A stretch of DNA of 64,000 nt from Mesobacillus sp. AQ2. GTDB lineage: Bacteria; Bacillota; Bacilli; Bacillales; Cytobacillaceae. The stretch covers positions 4,593,501 to 4,657,500 of the forward strand of contig NZ_CP126080.1 in assembly GCF_030122805.1 (NCBI RefSeq), written 5' to 3'. Below, piece after piece: positions 63,550 through 64,000 of this stretch. Made by a program: the position numbers and the translations under genes. Position 1 is the stretch's first letter; each line of letters opens with the position of its first letter. Under the pieces are notes generated by a model. The model was not told the DNA's origin. It ran no database searches and saw only the letters and a program-made list of their open reading frames with translations.

Positions 63550-64000
63550 ATGGAGCTGATGACCGACCAGCGGTTTCGCAAAACAATCAAATATTTGCGT
63601 GCTTTGATCTTTTTCGGGCTTGCGGGGCTTGCATTGGCGATGATCGTCTATTTTTCGCTGATCGGCTATGCGAAAATCCAGGGTCCGCCCCCTCTCGCCG
63701 TGCCGCAATCGACCTTGTTATTTTCAAACGATGGGACGGTAATCGGCGAAAGCCATTCGGGACAGAAGCGCTATTGGGTGGCGCTCAAGGATATCTCGCC
63801 CCATTTGATCAATGCGACGGTTTCGATAGAGGATAAGACCTTTTTTACCCATAACGGGTTTGATTATAAGCGAATTGCAGGTGCCGCAATTGCGGATATG
63901 AAGGCAATGTCCAAAGTCCAGGGCGCGAGCACGATCACACAGCAGTATGCAAGGAACCTTTTCCTCGAGCATGATAAGACATGGTCACGGAAAGCGACCG
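63550..64000 (+). CDS. pbpG: penicillin-binding protein, class A (PbpG-like), N-terminal part
   Basis: The gene is cut by the right edge after about 150 codons. It shows a short cytoplasmic start (MELMTDQRFRKTIKYLR), one membrane helix (about 19-40) and the start of a GT51 glycosyltransferase domain with SIEDKTFFTHNGFDYKRIAG (catalytic glutamate), then QGASTITQQYARNLFL. The neighbourhood with speE-speB is that of pbpG (ywhE), a sporulation-linked class A PBP in B. subtilis. The transpeptidase domain lies outside the window. Confidence 0.92.
   Translation, partial: MELMTDQRFRKTIKYLRALIFFGLAGLALAMIVYFSLIGYAKIQGPPPLAVPQSTLLFSNDGTVIGESHSGQKRYWVALKDISPHLINATVSIEDKTFFTHNGFDYKRIAGAAIADMKAMSKVQGASTITQQYARNLFLEHDKTWSRKAT

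Overview
The window looks like chromosome from a low-to-mid GC, spore-forming Firmicute of the Bacillaceae (Bacillus sensu lato, possibly a Mesobacillus-like lineage; species not determinable here). Gene order closely follows the Bacillus subtilis ywh-ywi-ywj-ywl-atp region. spoIIR, spo0F and a YhcN-like lipoprotein mark a sporulator. Most genes are on the minus strand, so biological order runs from high to low coordinates. No rRNA, tRNA, transposase, phage gene or cas gene was recognised.

Layout: 1-5439, the nuo operon (nuoA to the edge of nuoK) with nuoE, nuoF and nuoG absent and a huge Ala/Lys repeat arm on NuoC. 6295-13613, the F1Fo ATP synthase operon atpZ-I-B-E-F-H-A-G-D-C. 13881-16169, a Vpr-type secreted subtilase. 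16431-24282, upp, glyA, ywlG, rpiB, a chemoreceptor, ywlE, mntP, ywlC (threonylcarbamoyl-AMP synthase) and a GNAT protein, with a dense DnaA-box cluster at ywlC. 24423-25849, a KGG stress protein with a sigma-B-like promoter, diverging from a truncated haemoglobin-cupin pair. 26097-32290, spoIIR, prmC, prfA, lipoprotein, tdk, rpmE, rho. 32913-40705, glpX, murA2, tal, fbaA, spo0F, ywjG, pyrG (with a CTP-sensing attenuator). 40968-54096, rpoE and a fatty-acid/branched-chain acyl-CoA block (icmF, TetR regulator, two acyl-CoA dehydrogenases, hydroxyacyl-CoA dehydrogenase, thiolase, FadF). 54338-64000, cls, uvsE, a type I toxin-antitoxin locus, argS, ywiB, a DUF1540 protein, a short-chain fatty-acid transporter, speB, speE and the start of pbpG.

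The most unusual signal lies between the genes. Seven intergenic gaps each hold an array of a short word repeated with a nearly fixed period: 19-22 bp in six arrays (TATAGCGA, CCGCGAA, GATATA-type and TTAATTGCA words), and exactly 52 bp, 21 times without an indel, in the gap between two acyl-CoA dehydrogenase genes. These periods are close to two and five turns of B-DNA. The words differ between loci while the spacing is kept, which suggests sites displayed on one face of the helix rather than one copied element. Separately, three dispersed elements of 198-286 bp have terminal stems with paired compensatory changes, and a fourth, unrelated 130-bp structured element sits upstream of tal.

Other regulatory calls: a pyrG leader with a GGGC start and attenuator hairpin; a Fnr/CRP-type palindrome at -41.5 of the haemoglobin operon; a FadR-like operator between the -35 and -10 of fadF; a sigma-H promoter and Spo0A-like box for spo0F; and a 31-residue toxin gene with a convergent antisense RNA that has its own promoter and terminator. 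Start sites were moved from the longest frame to the best ribosome-binding site where the sequence supported it.
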